A DNA stretch of 64,000 nt from Stomorhina lunata (GCA_933228675.1 OW121743.1:56455206-56519205); one strand, 5' to 3'. Counted from the stretch's first letter, positions 38,986 to 52,255 are shown. Numbers and translations are program-made. Notes: generated by a model from the letters alone, not told the origin.

Positions 38986-39962
38986 GTTTACTAAAGACCT
39001 GATGTACGCCAGTGTAAGCCACATTTAGCTAAATTTAATTTTAAAAACCCATCATCCAGTAGATGTAACTAATTTGTAACTCATAAAACAAAAAGTTAAG
39101 TTTCATATCAACTTTAAATTTTCTTTTGATATTTTACCAGGATTTACAATTCACTTCTCGTAAGCAGTAGCAAAGTCTGCAGCATCAGCAGAACTGAAAA
39201 AATAATAATTAATCTTGTATTATTTCTGGGGGGTTAAATTATCAAAAAATTGAAACAAAAAACCCAGTGTAATGAGTAACGAATATATAATATAAGAAAG
39301 AAAGTTTGGGTTTTACTTACACGCCCTCTTTTAAAGCTCCCAAAAATAAATATCAACCTGCTATGGGTTACTTAACACACGAGTGTAATGGTTTTTGGGT
39401 GATATGGATGTGGAAGTTATTGTTGGGTTTCAGTTGTCTTTCGCATTGTGACATCATCACCATCATCCATCTCATTATTGTTGTTATAATTAACAAATAA
39501 TCCCTTCGGGATTATAATATCCCCAGCAGCTGAATGAAAATTATATTAAAACTATATTGACTTTCTTTTACTATATACTAGAATTCACTTGATGTTAAAT
39601 TTAGTAAATTTATCTCATATTTCAAAATCATCCATTATTACGGGTTTAAGCTGGGAACAACCAAATTTCTATTCTGTTAAAAGAAGAAAATTTACATAAG
39701 AAAAAATTATTAGTAAAAAATTATTTTTTTTTTGTTGGGGCGTCAAAATAATTGCTGAGCTTTAATTATCGACAGGATTATTTTTTTTTCAATTCTAATA
39801 AATATTGAAATTTTAATACTAATTACTTTAATTAAATAAAAAACTGATTTTCGATTCGTAGTAGTTTCGATGTGAAATTTAGTCTTAGACAGAGGATGGG
39901 TAAATAAGTAATGTCATTAACACAAAAACAAAAAATAAATCCAAGAACTAACCACAATCTTT
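38986..39962. other. Spacer (loop) between inverted arrays E+ and E-
   Basis: About 980 bp of non-repetitive DNA flanked by long inverted arrays. It contains a perfect 8-bp stem with a TTC loop, ATAATCCC-TTC-GGGATTAT, at 39497-39515. A 64-codon open frame (39306-39500) has no recognisable domain. If the inverted pair is a Foldback-like element, this would be its central segment, and it carries no transposase that I can see. Confidence 0.6.
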
Positions 39963-42245
39963 CCATAGTTAACTTTTCTATTAAAAATTCTTCTATAAAA
40001 ATTCTTCCCACAGTTGACTTTTCTATAGAAAACTCTTCCCATCGTAAACTTTTGTATAGAAAACTCTTCCTATTGTCAACTATTGTATAGAAAATTCTTT
40101 CTATTGTCAACTTTTGTATACAAATTTCTTCCTATCGTCAACTTTTGTATAAAAACTCTTCTCATCGTCAACTTTTGCATCGAAAAGTCTTCTTATCGGT
40201 GACTTTTGTATAGAAATCTCTTCCTATCGTAAACTTTTGTATAGAAAACTATACCTTTCGTCAACATTTGTATAGAACACTCTTTCCGTCGTCAACTTTG
40301 TCAACTTTTCTGTAGAAAACTTTGCCTTTCGTCAACATTTCTATAGACAACTTTGCCTTTCGTCAACATTTCTATAGAAAACTTTACCTTTCGTCAACTT
40401 TTCTATTGAAAACTTTGCCTTTCGTCAACTTTTCTATAGAAAACTTTGCCTTTCGTCAACTTTTCTATAGAAAACTTTGCCTTTCGTCAAGTTTTCTATA
40501 GAAAACTTTGCCTTTCGTCAAGCTTTCTATAGAAAACTTTACCTTTCGTCAACTTTTCTATAGAAAACTTTGGCTTTCGTCCACTTTTCTACAGAAAACC
40601 TTGGCTTTCGTCAACTTTTCTATAAAAAACTTTGTCTTTCGTCAACTTTTCTATAGAAAACTTTGCCTTTCGTCAACTTTTCTTTAGAAAACTTTGCCTT
40701 TCGTCAACTTTTCTATAGAAAACTTTGCCTTTCGTCAACTTTTCTATAGAAAACTTTGCTTTCGTCAACTTTTCTATAGAAAACTTTGCCTTTCGTCAAC
40801 TTTTCTATAGAAAACTTTGCCTTTCGTCAACTTTTCTATAGAAAACTTTGCCTTTCGTCAACTTTTCTATAGAAAACTTTGCCTTTCGTCAACTTTTCTA
40901 TAGAAAACTTTGCCTTTCGTCAACTTTTCTATAGAAAACTTTGCCTTTCGTCAACTTTTCTATAGAAAACTTTGCCTTTCGTCAACTTTTCTATAGAAAA
41001 CTTTGCCTTTCGTCAACTTTTCTATAGAAAACATTGTCTTCCGTCAACTTTTCTATAGAAAACATTGCCTTTCGTCAACTTTTTATAGAAATGTTGGCCT
41101 TTCGTCATTTTTTCTATAAAAAACTTTACCTTTCGTCAACTTTTCTATAGAAAACTTTGCTTTCGTCAACTTTTCTATTGAAAGCTTTGCCTTTCGTTAA
41201 CTTTTCTACAGAAAACTTTGCCTTTCGTCAACTTTTCTATAGAAAACTTTGCCTTTCGTCATTTTTTCTATAGAAAACTTTGCCTTTTGTCAACTTTTCT
41301 ATAGAAAACTTTGCCTTTCGTCAACTTTTGTATTGAAAGCTTTGCCTATCGTCAACTTTTCTATAGAAAACATTGCCTTTCGTCAACTTTTCTATAGAAA
41401 ACATTGCCTTTCGTCAACTTTTCTATAGAAAACATTGCCTTTCGTCAACTTTTCTATAGAAATGTTGGCCTTTCGTCATTTTTTCTATAAAAAACTTTAC
41501 CTTTCGTCAACTTTTCTATAAAAAACTTTGCCTTTCGTCAACTTTTCTATTGAAAGCTTTGCCTTTCGTTAACTTTTCTACAGAAAACTTTGCTTTCGTC
41601 AACTTTTCTATAGAAAACTTTGCCTGACGTCAACTTTTCTATAGAAAACTTTGCCTGACGTCAACTTTTCTATAGAAAACTTTGCCTTTCGTCAACTTTT
41701 CTATAGAAAACTTTGCCTTTCGTCAACTTTTCTATAGACAACATTGCCTTCCGTCAACTTTTCTATAGAAAACATTGCCTTTCGTCAACTTTTTATAGAA
41801 ATGTTGGCCTTTCGTCATTTTTTCTATAAAAAACTTTACCTTTCGTCAACTTTTCTATAGAAAACTTTGCTTTCGTCAACTTTTCTATTGAAAGCTTTGC
41901 CTTTCGTTAACTTTTCTACAGAAAACTTTGCCTTTCGTCAACTTTTCCATAAAAAAACTTTACCTTTCGTCAACTTTTCTATAGAAAACTTTGCCTTTCG
42001 TCAACTTTTCTATTGAAAGCTTTGCCTTTCGTTAACTTTTCTACAGAAAACTTTGCCATTCGTCAACTTTTCTATAGAAAACTTTGCCTTTTGTCATTTT
42101 TTCTATAGAAAACTTTGCCTTTCGTCAACTTTTCTTTAGAGAACTTTATCTTTCGCAACTTTTCCTCTGAAAACTGTGACTATAGTCAACTTTTCCATAG
42201 AAAACTTTGCCTTTCGTCAATTTTTCTATAAAAAACTTTGCCCTA
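39963..42245 (-). repeat. Array E-: inverted 31-bp satellite
   Basis: About 73 copies of the reverse complement of array E+ (linker CTTTGCCTTTCGTCAAC). The inner 350 bp (39970-40310) is degenerate and mixed with D-like linkers (CTCTTCCCATCG). A block with rare variants (TGTTGGCC, CATTTTTTC and CTATTGAAAGC) recurs near 41090, 41460 and 41800, showing internal block duplication. Two units near 41630 and 41660 carry TGACGTCA. Confidence 0.96.
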
Positions 42246-43844
42246 TAAAATGTTCTTGTTATCTTATTTTCTATACAAAACATTTTACTGAGTTTAGATG
42301 TATATATAGCGGTTATCCAAACTTTCTTTGTTTCTATGATTGAATTAGGGAAATATTTATTTAAAAGTCTTAATAACAACCGGAAGTTAATTTGCCATTT
42401 TATTGACATAACGTCGGGTAATTAATTATATCCTCCATTAGAGGATTTATTTTCCAATTTATCATTTTTCGCCAATAAAAAAATCCAATAGTTTTCTATT
42501 GAATTGGGCAGGTAAGCAAAAAAAGTCTCTAATGGAAATTAATGACAAAAGTTATTTGTTTTTATGGAAGGCCCTCCATTTAGACCATTATTGGCTATTT
42601 ATAATGAGGTTTGTTAATATTTTTTTAAACCATATTTTTTCCCTTAAATCATAAATAAATGGCCAGGGTTTGTTAGTGAAACGTTTATGTTTAAATGATG
42701 ACGATAATGATAAAGATTATCATTTTTATTTTATTATTATTTCATTTCAGTTTTACGACTGCAACTAATTGTATAAATTTAATATAAAACTCCACCTTAT
42801 TTGTGAATAGAAATAATATGGCGCCCTCCAGTTCTGTCTTTTTATAGAAAATACTTAAATATTAGAAAAAAGAGAAAGAAATATTTGAAAATATTTTCAT
42901 ACTGTCACCAACAGCAGCAGCAAAATGCCATAAAAAATAATGCCACAATAAATAATTCGTATTACTCCAGGAGCGAAATGGCAACAGCGAAAGTAAGTAA
43001 AATAAGAACAAGAGCCGGAAATAAAAAAAACAACAACATCATTATTAAAAGCAAATTAGAAAAAAAAAACTTAAAAAAACATATACTCCTGCAAGTCCTA
43101 GCAACGTTGCAAAAATGAACCAATTTAAAGCAGAAGGACAATTTTATTATTAACACAAAAGACCAACAACAGCAACAACACAATTTCTATGAAAACTAAA
43201 TAAAATAAGCAGCAGCAGCAACAATAGAATACGAAAATTCTAAGAAAACAACAAACAAACTAGCAACTGTTAAAGCAAGGGGAGAATATCAGAGGAAAGA
43301 AGGTAATGGTCAAAACAATATAAATGCTAATAAGGCTTTAGCTGGTAAGAATTATCGTTCAAATATGGCAAAGTCAACAATTCGAACCCTCTTTTCTAGT
43401 TAGACTAACACCCACTACCCCTCAGTTATGTTTCAGTATAATACCTCTTCAGTGGTAACTTAGCCTTAGAATTCCTAAAACTAACTATCACCCGCCTGAA
43501 CTACGAACTACAAAACTGCACTTTTTTCTTTTATGAAGTTGGAACTGTAAAGGGATCATCATCATCATCATTTGCTTAGAGCAGATGTTTTGGATGAGGT
43601 GTTTATGGGAAAACAACTAAGAACTTTTGAAAAATTTTACTTGCCACTTGCAACAGGTTGTCTTAATATGCGGAGTTAATCTTTTTTAGGTTTTAGCTGG
43701 CAAAAATCTATGCAAATTTATTCGAAATAAATTAGAGTTAACAAGTACCGGGTGGATTGTTAATAAGAGCTTATATAGGTAAAGCCAATTTTCAGTAGGG
43801 GAACAATGTATTTTGAAGTTAGGATAAGTTTTCTATACAAATAA
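42246..43844. other. Unique spacer with CAG/CAA-rich segment
   Basis: About 1.6 kb. CAG/CAA clusters occur at 42905-42925, 43165-43185 and 43210-43230, and ATC repeats at 43557-43571. A perfect 5' splice-site hexamer GTAAGT follows an open stretch at 42993. I considered a UTR or coding exon here but cannot support one. Confidence 0.5.
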
Positions 43845-44575
43845 TGGCCCAGCTTTCTGTAGAAAAGTTGACGACAGGCAAAGTATTCTATGGAAAAGTT
43901 CACGGAAGGCAAAATTTTCTATAGAAAAGTTGACGAAAGGCAAAGTTTTCTATAGAAAAGTTGACGAAAGGCAAAGTATTCTATAGAAAAGTTGACGAAA
44001 GGCAAAGTTTTCTATGGAAAAGTTAACGAAAGTTTTCTATAGGAAAGTTGACGAAAGGCAAAGTTTTCTATAGAAAAGTTGACGAAAGGCAAAGTTTTCT
44101 ATAGAAAAGTTTATGAAAGGTAAAGTTTTCTATAGAAAAGTTGACGAAAGGCAAAGTTTTCTATAGAAAAGTTGACGAAAGGCAAACACTTCTATAGAAA
44201 CGTTGAAGAAATGCAAACATTTTTAGAGAAAAGTTGACAAAAGGCAAAGTTTTCTATATAAAAGTTTACGAAAGTCGAAGTTTTCTATAGAAAAGTTCAC
44301 GAAAGGCAAAGTTTTCTATAGAAAAGTTGACGAAAGGCAAAGTTTTCTATAGAAAAGATGACGAAAGGCAAAGTTTTCTATGGAAAAGTAAACGAAAGGC
44401 AAAGTTTTCTATAGAAAAGTTGACGAAAGGCAAAGTTTTCTATAGAAAAGTTGACGAAAGGCAATGTTTTCTATAGAAAAGTTGACGAAAGGCAAAGTTT
44501 TCTATAGAAAAGTTGACGAAAGGCAAAGTTTTCTATAGAAAAGTTGACGAAAGGCAAAGTTTTCTATAGAAAAGT
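43845..44575 (+). repeat. Array E+, second occurrence
   Basis: About 23 copies of the 31-bp GTTGACGAAAGGCAAAG-type unit, degenerate at the left end and clean from about 44400. It passes directly into array F. Confidence 0.95.
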
Positions 44576-45372
44576 TTACGCCAGGAGAAGTTTTCTACAG
44601 AAAAGTTGACGTCAGGAGAAGTTTTCTATAGAAAAGTTGACGTCAGGAGAAGTTTTTTATAGAAAGGTTGACGTCAGGAGGAGTTTTCTATAGAAAGGTT
44701 GACGTCAGGAGTAGTTTTCTATAGAAAAGTTGACGTCAGGAGATGTTTTCTATAGAAAAGTTGACGTCAGGAGAAGTTTTCTATAGAAAAGTTGACGTCA
44801 GGAGAAGTTTTCTATAGAAAAGTTGACGTCAGTAGAAGTTTTCTATAGAAAAGTTGACGTCAGGAGAAGTTTTCTATAGAAAAGTTGACGTCAGGAGAAG
44901 TTTTCTATAGAAAAGTTGACGTCAGGAGAAGTTTTCTAAAGAAAAGTCGAAGTCAGGAGAAGTTTTCTAAAGAAAAGTCGAAGTCAGGAGAAGTTTTCTA
45001 TAGAAAAATTTACGTCAGGAGAAGTTTTCTATATAAAAGTTGATGTCAGGAGAAGTTTTCTATAGAAAAGTTGACGTCAGGAGAAGTTTTCTATAGAAAA
45101 GTTGACGTCAGGAGAAGTAGTCTATAGAAAAGTTGACGTCAGGAGAAGTTTTCTATAGAAAAGTTGACGTCAGGAGAAGTTTCCTATAGAAAAGTTGACG
45201 TCAGGAGAAGTTTTCTATAGAAAAGTTGACATCAGGAGAAGTTTTCTATACAAAAGTTGACGTCAGGAGAAGTTTTCTATACAAAAGTTGACGTTAGGAA
45301 AAGTTTTGTTGACGTCAGGAAAAGTTTTCTATAGAAAGGTTGACGTCAGGATAAGTTTTCTGTAGAAATGTC
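44576..45372 (+). repeat. Array F+: 31-bp satellite carrying TGACGTCA in most units (copy 1)
   Basis: About 26 copies of the palindrome plus linker GTTGACGTCAGGAGAAG. I count 19 units with the intact octamer TGACGTCA, which is the consensus cAMP-response element bound by CREB/ATF-type bZIP factors. Other units have TACGTCA, TGATGTCA or CGAAGTCA. It is duplicated at 50911-51707. Confidence 0.96.
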
Positions 45373-45920
45373 AACTTCTCTATAGAAAGCTCTTCTCGCT
45401 GTCTTTTTTTCTTTAGAAAACACTTCCCACTATCAACTTTTTTATAGAAAACTCTTTCTACTGTCAACAGTTCTATAGAAATTTCCTCCCAAACTCAACT
45501 TTTGTATAGAAAACTCTTCCCACTGTCAACTTTTCTACATAAAACTCTTCCAACTCTCAACTTTTCTATAGAAAACACTTCCCACTGTCAATTATTCTAT
45601 ATAAAACTTATCCAACTCTTAATTTTTAAATAGAAAACTCTTCCCGCTGTCAACTTTTTTATAGAAAACTCTACCCGCTGTCAACTTTTTTATAAAAAAA
45701 TCTCTTTTAACTGTTAACTTTTCTATAGAAAACTCTTCCACTTGTCACCTTTAATGTAGAAAACTCTTTCTACGGTCAATTTTTCTAAAGAAAACTCTTC
45801 CCACCGTTAACTTTTCTATTAAAAGCTCTTTCCATCATCAACTTTTCTATAGAAAACTCTTAACATTATCAACTTTCGTACAGAAAACTTAACTTTTCCA
45901 TATAAAGCTCATCTTTTCTC
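45373..45920 (-). repeat. Array D-: inverted 31-bp satellite (copy 1)
   Basis: About 17 degenerate copies with linker CTCTTCCCACTGTCAAC, the reverse complement of array D+. It joins array F+ head-to-head with no spacer: orientation flips within one unit near 45370-45400. Units decay towards the right end. It is duplicated at 51708-52255. Confidence 0.93.
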
Positions 45921-46754
45921 TTCCATTCATCAATTTTTCTAGAAAAATGTCTTATCACATCTTACGCTTAATAGAATTCTGCTTCGATATATAATAGAAA
46001 ATTTATAAAATCTGATATTTTGTATTATCCCTGTTGCTTATCGATACCACTGTTTGATGACCATGACTAAACATTCGAAAGTCATTTCTTGATATCATTA
46101 AGAATTTTTCCTATTCGTAATCATCTCCATCCCTTTTCTAATACAAATACAGAAACATATTTTGAACGTTTCTAATCTCTCAGTTTTTTTCCTCTAATTC
46201 TCTAAAAAAATTCCAAGAAAAAGTCTATTCGTCCCTCCCCCATTTTTTTGTGCCAACCGAACGAAGTCAGTCAAAATGATTTAACGATAATGATAAATAA
46301 CCACTGATTGACAAATGATGATAAAATTGTCAATACAACTACAGTTAAATTCATAATATACTATTGTACAATGATGGCGGGAAAAAACAGTTATATGAGA
46401 AAGGAAAAGGAAAACAAACAAAGACAAAAACGGAAATACAAATACAACTGTAGATCCAAAGCAAAAAACTGTATATAACTGTCATTTTGTAGTAGAATTA
46501 AAAAAAAATGAAACAAAGAAACATGAATTGTATTTTTGAAAAATGGCAATAAAGTTTGTCAATTTGATGATAAATGCTAATTTAGAAATGACAGCAGTAG
46601 AAAAAACCAAAAGAAAAAATTGTATATAGAGATTGCAAAAAAAAAATGAAATTGTGAAAAATAAAATCATAAGAAATTTAAGAGAATGAAGTAAATGATG
46701 GCAGTTAAGTGCCAATGAACAAAAGATAGGTTATGTGAAGGCAAAGTTAGCAAA
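45921..46754. other. Unique spacer (copy 1 of duplicated block)
   Basis: About 830 bp, non-repetitive, repeated without visible change at 52256-53089. It contains TATCGATA at 46039-46046, the motif bound by DREF in Drosophila. A 77-codon minus-strand open frame (46482-46715) has no recognisable domain, and I do not call it a gene. Confidence 0.6.
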
Positions 46755-49700
46755 ATTAGACGAAAGGCAAAGTTTTCTATAGAAAAGTTGACGATAGGCA
46801 AAGTTTTCTATAGAAAAGTTGACGATAGGCAAAGTTTTCTATAGAAAAGTTGACGCTAGGCAAATTTTCTATAGAAAAGTTGACGATAGGCAAAGTTTTC
46901 TCTAGAAAAGTTGACGATAGGCAAAGTTTTCTATAGAAAAGTTGACGATAGGCAAAGTTTTCTATAGAAAAGTTGACGATAGGCAAAGTTTTCTATAGAA
47001 AAGTTGACGATAGGCATAGTTTTCTATAGAAAAGTTGACGATAGGCAAAGTTTTCTATAGAAAAGTTGACGATAGGCAAAGTTTTCTATAGAAAAGTTGA
47101 CGATAGGCAAAGTTTTCTATAGAAAAGTTGACGATAGGCAAAGTTTTCTATAGAAAAGTTGACGATAGTCAAAGTTTTCTATAGAAAAGTTGACGATAGG
47201 CAAAGTTTTCTATAGAAAAGTTGACGATAGGCAAAGTTTTCTATAGAAAAGTTGACGATAGGCATAGTTTTCTATAGAAAAGTTGACGATAGGCAAAGTT
47301 TTCTATAGAAAAGTTGACGATAGGCAAAGTTTTCTATAGAAAAGTTGACGATAGTCAAAGTTTTCTATAGAAAAGTTGACGATAGGCAAAGTTTTCTATA
47401 GAAAAGTTGACGATAGGCAAAGTTTTCTATAGAAAAGTTGACGATAGGCAAAGTTTTCTATAGAAAAGTTGACGATAGTCAAAGTTTTCTATAGAAAAGT
47501 TGACGATAGGCAAAGTTTTCTCTAGAAAAGTTGACGATAGGCAAAGTTTTCTATAGAAAAGTTGACGATAGGCAAAGTTTTCTATAGAAAAGTTGACGAT
47601 AGGCAAAGTTTTCTATAGAAAAGTTGACGATAGGCATAGTTTTCTATAGAAAAGTTGACGATAGGCAAAGTTTTCTATAGAAAAGTTGACGATAGGCAAA
47701 GTTTTCTATAGAAAAGTTGACGATAGTCAAAGTTTTCTATAGAAAAGTTGACGATAGTCAAAGTTTTCTATAGAAAAGTTGACGATAGGCAAAGTTTTCT
47801 ATAGAAAAGTTGACGATAGGCAAAGTTTTCTATAGAAAAGTTGACGATAGGCAAAGTTTTCTATAGAAAAGTTGACGATAGGCATAGTTTTCTATAGAAA
47901 AGTTGACGATAGGCAAAGTTTTCTATAGAAAAGTTGACGATAGGCAAAGTTTTCTATAGAAAAGTTGACGATAGGCAAAGTTTTCTATAGAAAAGTTGAC
48001 GATAGGCAAAGTTTTCTATAGAAAAGTTGACGATAGGCATAGTTTTCTATAGAAAAGTTGACGATAGTCAAAGTTTTCTATAGAAAAGTTGACGATAGTC
48101 AAAGTTTTCTATAGAAAAGTTGACGATAGGCAAAGTTTTCTATAGAAAAGTTGACGATAGGCAAAGTTTTCTATAGAAAAGTTGACGATAGGCAAAGTTT
48201 TCTATAGAAAAGTTGACGATAGGCAAAGTTTTCTATAGAAAAGTTGACGATAGGCAAAGTTTTCTATAGAAAAGTTGACGATAGGCAAAGTTTTCTATAG
48301 AAAAGTTGACGATAGGCATAGTTTTCTATAGAAAAGTTGACGATAGGCAAAGTTTTCTATAGAAAAGTTGACGATAGGCAAAGTTTTCTATAGAAAAGTT
48401 GACGATAGGCATAGTTTTCTATAGAAAAGTTGACGATAGTCAAAGTTTTCTATAGAAAAGTTGACGATAGTCAAAGTTTTCTATAGAAAAGTTGACGATA
48501 GGCAAAGTTTTCTATAGAAAAGTTGACGATAGGCATAGTTTTCTATAGAAAAGTTGACGATAGGCAAAGTTTTCTATAGAAAAGTTGACGATAGGCAAAG
48601 TTTTCTATAGAAAAGTTGACGATAGTCAAAGTTTTCTATAGAAAAGTTGACGATAGGCAAAGTTTTCTATAGAAAAGTTGACGATAGGCAAAGTTTTCTA
48701 TAGAAAAGTTGACGATAGGCAAAGTTTTCTATAGAAAAGTTGACGATAGTCAAAGTTTTCTATAGAAAAGTTGACGATAGGCAAAGTTTTCTATAGAAAA
48801 GTTGACGATAGTCAAAGTTTTCTATAGAAAAGTTGACGATAGTCAAAGTTTTCTATAGAAAAGTTGACGATAGGCAAAGTTTTCTATAGAAAAGTTGACG
48901 ATAGGCAAAGTTTTCTATAGAAAAGTTGACGATAGGCAAAGTTTTCTATAGAAAAGTTGACGATAGGCATAGTTTTCTATAGAAAAGTTGACGATAGGCA
49001 AAGTTTTCTATAGAAAAGTTGACGATAGGCAAAGTTTTCTATAGAAAAGTTGACGATAGGCATAGTTTTCTATAGAAAAGTTGACGATAGTCAAAGTTTT
49101 CTATAGAAAAGTTGACGATAGGCAAAGTTTTCTATAGAAAAGTTGACGATAGTCAAAGTTTTCTATAGAAAAGTTGACGATAGGCAAAGTTTTCTCTAGA
49201 AAAGTTGACGATAGGCAAAGTTTTCTATAGAAAAGTTGACGATAGGCAAAGTTTTCTATAGAAAAGTTGACGATAGGCAAAGTTTTCTATAGAAAAGTTG
49301 ACGATAGGCATAGTTTTCTATAGAAAAGTTGACGATAGGCAAAGTTTTCTATAGAAAAGTTGACGATAGGCAAAGTTTTCTATAGAAAAGTTGACGATAG
49401 GCAAAGTTTTCTATAGAAAAGTTGACGATAGTCAAAGTTTTCTATAGAAAAGTTGACGATAGGCAAAGTTTTCTATAGAAAAGTTGACGATAGGTAAAGT
49501 TTTCTATAGAAAAGTTGACGATAGGCAAAGTTTTCTATAGAAAAGTTGACGATAGGCAAAGTTTTCTATAGAAAAGTTGACGATAGGCAAAGTCTTCTAT
49601 AGAAAAGTTGACGATAGGCAAAGTTTTCTATAGAAAAGTTGACGATAGTCAAAGTTTTCTATAGAAAAGTTGACGATAGGCAAAGTTTTCTCTAGAAAAG

Positions 49701-50840
49701 TTGACGATAGGCAAAGTTTTCTATAGAAAAGTTGACGATAGGCAAAGTTTTCTATAGAAAAGTTGACGATAGGCAAAGTTTTCTATAGAAAAGTTGACGA
49801 TAGGCAAAGATTTCTATAGAAAAGTTGACGATAGGCAAAGTTTTCTATAGAAAAGTTGACGATAGGCAAAGTTTTCTATAGAAAAGTTGACGATAGGCAA
49901 AGTTTTCTATAGAAAAGTTGACGATAGGCAAAGTTTTCTCTAGAAAAGTTGACGATAGGCAAAGTTTTCTATAGAAAAGTTGACGATAGGCAAAGTTTTC
50001 TATAGAAAAGTTGACGATAGGCAAAGTTTTCTATAGAAAAGTTGACGATAGGCAAAGTTTTCTATAGAAAAGTTGACGATAGGCAAAGTTTTCTATAGAA
50101 AAGTTGACGATAGGCAAAGTTTTCTATAGAAAAGTTGACGATAGGCAAAGTTTTCTATAGAAAAGTTGACGAAAGGCAAAGTTTTCTCTAGAAAAGTTGA
50201 CGATTGGCAAAGTTTTCTATAGAAAAGTTGACGATAGGCAAAGTTTTCTATAGAAAAGTTGACGATAGGCAAAGTTTTCTATAGAAAAGTTGACGATAGG
50301 CAAAGTTTTCTATAGAAAAGTTGACAAAAGGCAAAGTTTTCTATAGAAAAGTTGACGAAGGGCAAAGTTTTCTATAAAAAAGTTGACAATAGGCAAAGTT
50401 TTCTATAGAAAAGTTGACGATAGGCAAAGTTTTCTATAGAAAAGTTGACGATAGGCAAAGTTTTCTATAGAAAAGTTGACGATAGGCAAAGTTTTCTATA
50501 CAAAAGTTGACGATAGGCAAAGTTTTCGATACAAAAGTTGACGATAGGCAAAGTTTTCTATACAAAAGTTGACGATAGGCAAAGTTTTCTATAGAAAAGT
50601 TGACGATAGGCAAAGTTTTCTATAGAAAAGTTGACGATAGGCAAAGTTTTCTATAGAAAAATTGACGATAGGCAAAGTTTTCTATAGAAAAGTTGACGAT
50701 AGGCAAAGTTTTTTATAGAAAAGTTGACGATAGGCAAAGTTTTTTATAGAAAAGTTGACGATAGGCAAAGTCTTCTATAAAAAAGTTGACGATAGGCAAA
50801 GTTTCCTATAGAGAAGTTGACGATAGACAAAGGTTTCTTT
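46755..50840 (+). repeat. Array G+: 31-bp satellite with linker GTTGACGATAGGCAAAG (copy 1)
   Basis: About 131 copies. Three linker subtypes are interspersed: GATAGGCAAAG (commonest), GATAGTCAAAG and GATAGGCATAG. A CTCTAG core variant is also present (for example at 46912, 47522 and 49194). The right end (50340-50840) is degenerate, with CTATACAAAA and TTTTATAG units. The subtype order repeats in blocks, showing higher-order structure. The G linker differs from E at only one base (GATA versus GAAA). Confidence 0.97.
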
Positions 50841-52255
50841 AGAAAAGTTGACGAAAGGCAAAGTTTTCTATAGAAAAGTTGACGAAAGGCAAAGTTTTCT
50901 ATAGAAAAGTTTACGCCAGGAGAAGTTTTCTACAGAAAAGTTGACGTCAGGAGAAGTTTTCTATAGAAAAGTTGACGTCAGGAGAAGTTTTTTATAGAAA
51001 GGTTGACGTCAGGAGGAGTTTTCTATAGAAAGGTTGACGTCAGGAGTAGTTTTCTATAGAAAAGTTGACGTCAGGAGATGTTTTCTATAGAAAAGTTGAC
51101 GTCAGGAGAAGTTTTCTATAGAAAAGTTGACGTCAGGAGAAGTTTTCTATAGAAAAGTTGACGTCAGTAGAAGTTTTCTATAGAAAAGTTGACGTCAGGA
51201 GAAGTTTTCTATAGAAAAGTTGACGTCAGGAGAAGTTTTCTATAGAAAAGTTGACGTCAGGAGAAGTTTTCTAAAGAAAAGTCGAAGTCAGGAGAAGTTT
51301 TCTAAAGAAAAGTCGAAGTCAGGAGAAGTTTTCTATAGAAAAATTTACGTCAGGAGAAGTTTTCTATATAAAAGTTGATGTCAGGAGAAGTTTTCTATAG
51401 AAAAGTTGACGTCAGGAGAAGTTTTCTATAGAAAAGTTGACGTCAGGAGAAGTAGTCTATAGAAAAGTTGACGTCAGGAGAAGTTTTCTATAGAAAAGTT
51501 GACGTCAGGAGAAGTTTCCTATAGAAAAGTTGACGTCAGGAGAAGTTTTCTATAGAAAAGTTGACATCAGGAGAAGTTTTCTATACAAAAGTTGACGTCA
51601 GGAGAAGTTTTCTATACAAAAGTTGACGTTAGGAAAAGTTTTGTTGACGTCAGGAAAAGTTTTCTATAGAAAGGTTGACGTCAGGATAAGTTTTCTGTAG
51701 AAATGTCAACTTCTCTATAGAAAGCTCTTCTCGCTGTCTTTTTTTCTTTAGAAAACACTTCCCACTATCAACTTTTTTATAGAAAACTCTTTCTACTGTC
51801 AACAGTTCTATAGAAATTTCCTCCCAAACTCAACTTTTGTATAGAAAACTCTTCCCACTGTCAACTTTTCTACATAAAACTCTTCCAACTCTCAACTTTT
51901 CTATAGAAAACACTTCCCACTGTCAATTATTCTATATAAAACTTATCCAACTCTTAATTTTTAAATAGAAAACTCTTCCCGCTGTCAACTTTTTTATAGA
52001 AAACTCTACCCGCTGTCAACTTTTTTATAAAAAAATCTCTTTTAACTGTTAACTTTTCTATAGAAAACTCTTCCACTTGTCACCTTTAATGTAGAAAACT
52101 CTTTCTACGGTCAATTTTTCTAAAGAAAACTCTTCCCACCGTTAACTTTTCTATTAAAAGCTCTTTCCATCATCAACTTTTCTATAGAAAACTCTTAACA
52201 TTATCAACTTTCGTACAGAAAACTTAACTTTTCCATATAAAGCTCATCTTTTCTC
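50841..52255. repeat. Duplicated E/F+/D- block (copy 2)
   Basis: Repeats 44506-45920 with a constant offset of 6,335 bp, including private variants such as TTTACGCCAGG (44575 and 50910), AAGTAGTCTATAG and the GTTTTGTTGACG deletion unit. I see no difference between the copies by eye. Confidence 0.95.

Noticed and set aside
42885..43118. 77-codon frame with a short polyglutamine stretch and a GTAAGT donor at 42993
   Set aside because: CAG/CAA patches are common in fly noncoding DNA. No acceptor, domain or conserved partner exon is visible, so an exon cannot be supported.
46482..46715. 77-codon frame conserved in both copies of the duplicated spacer (also 52817-53050)
   Set aside because: Identity is explained by the recent block duplication. 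The peptide is hydrophobic, low-complexity and unrecognised.
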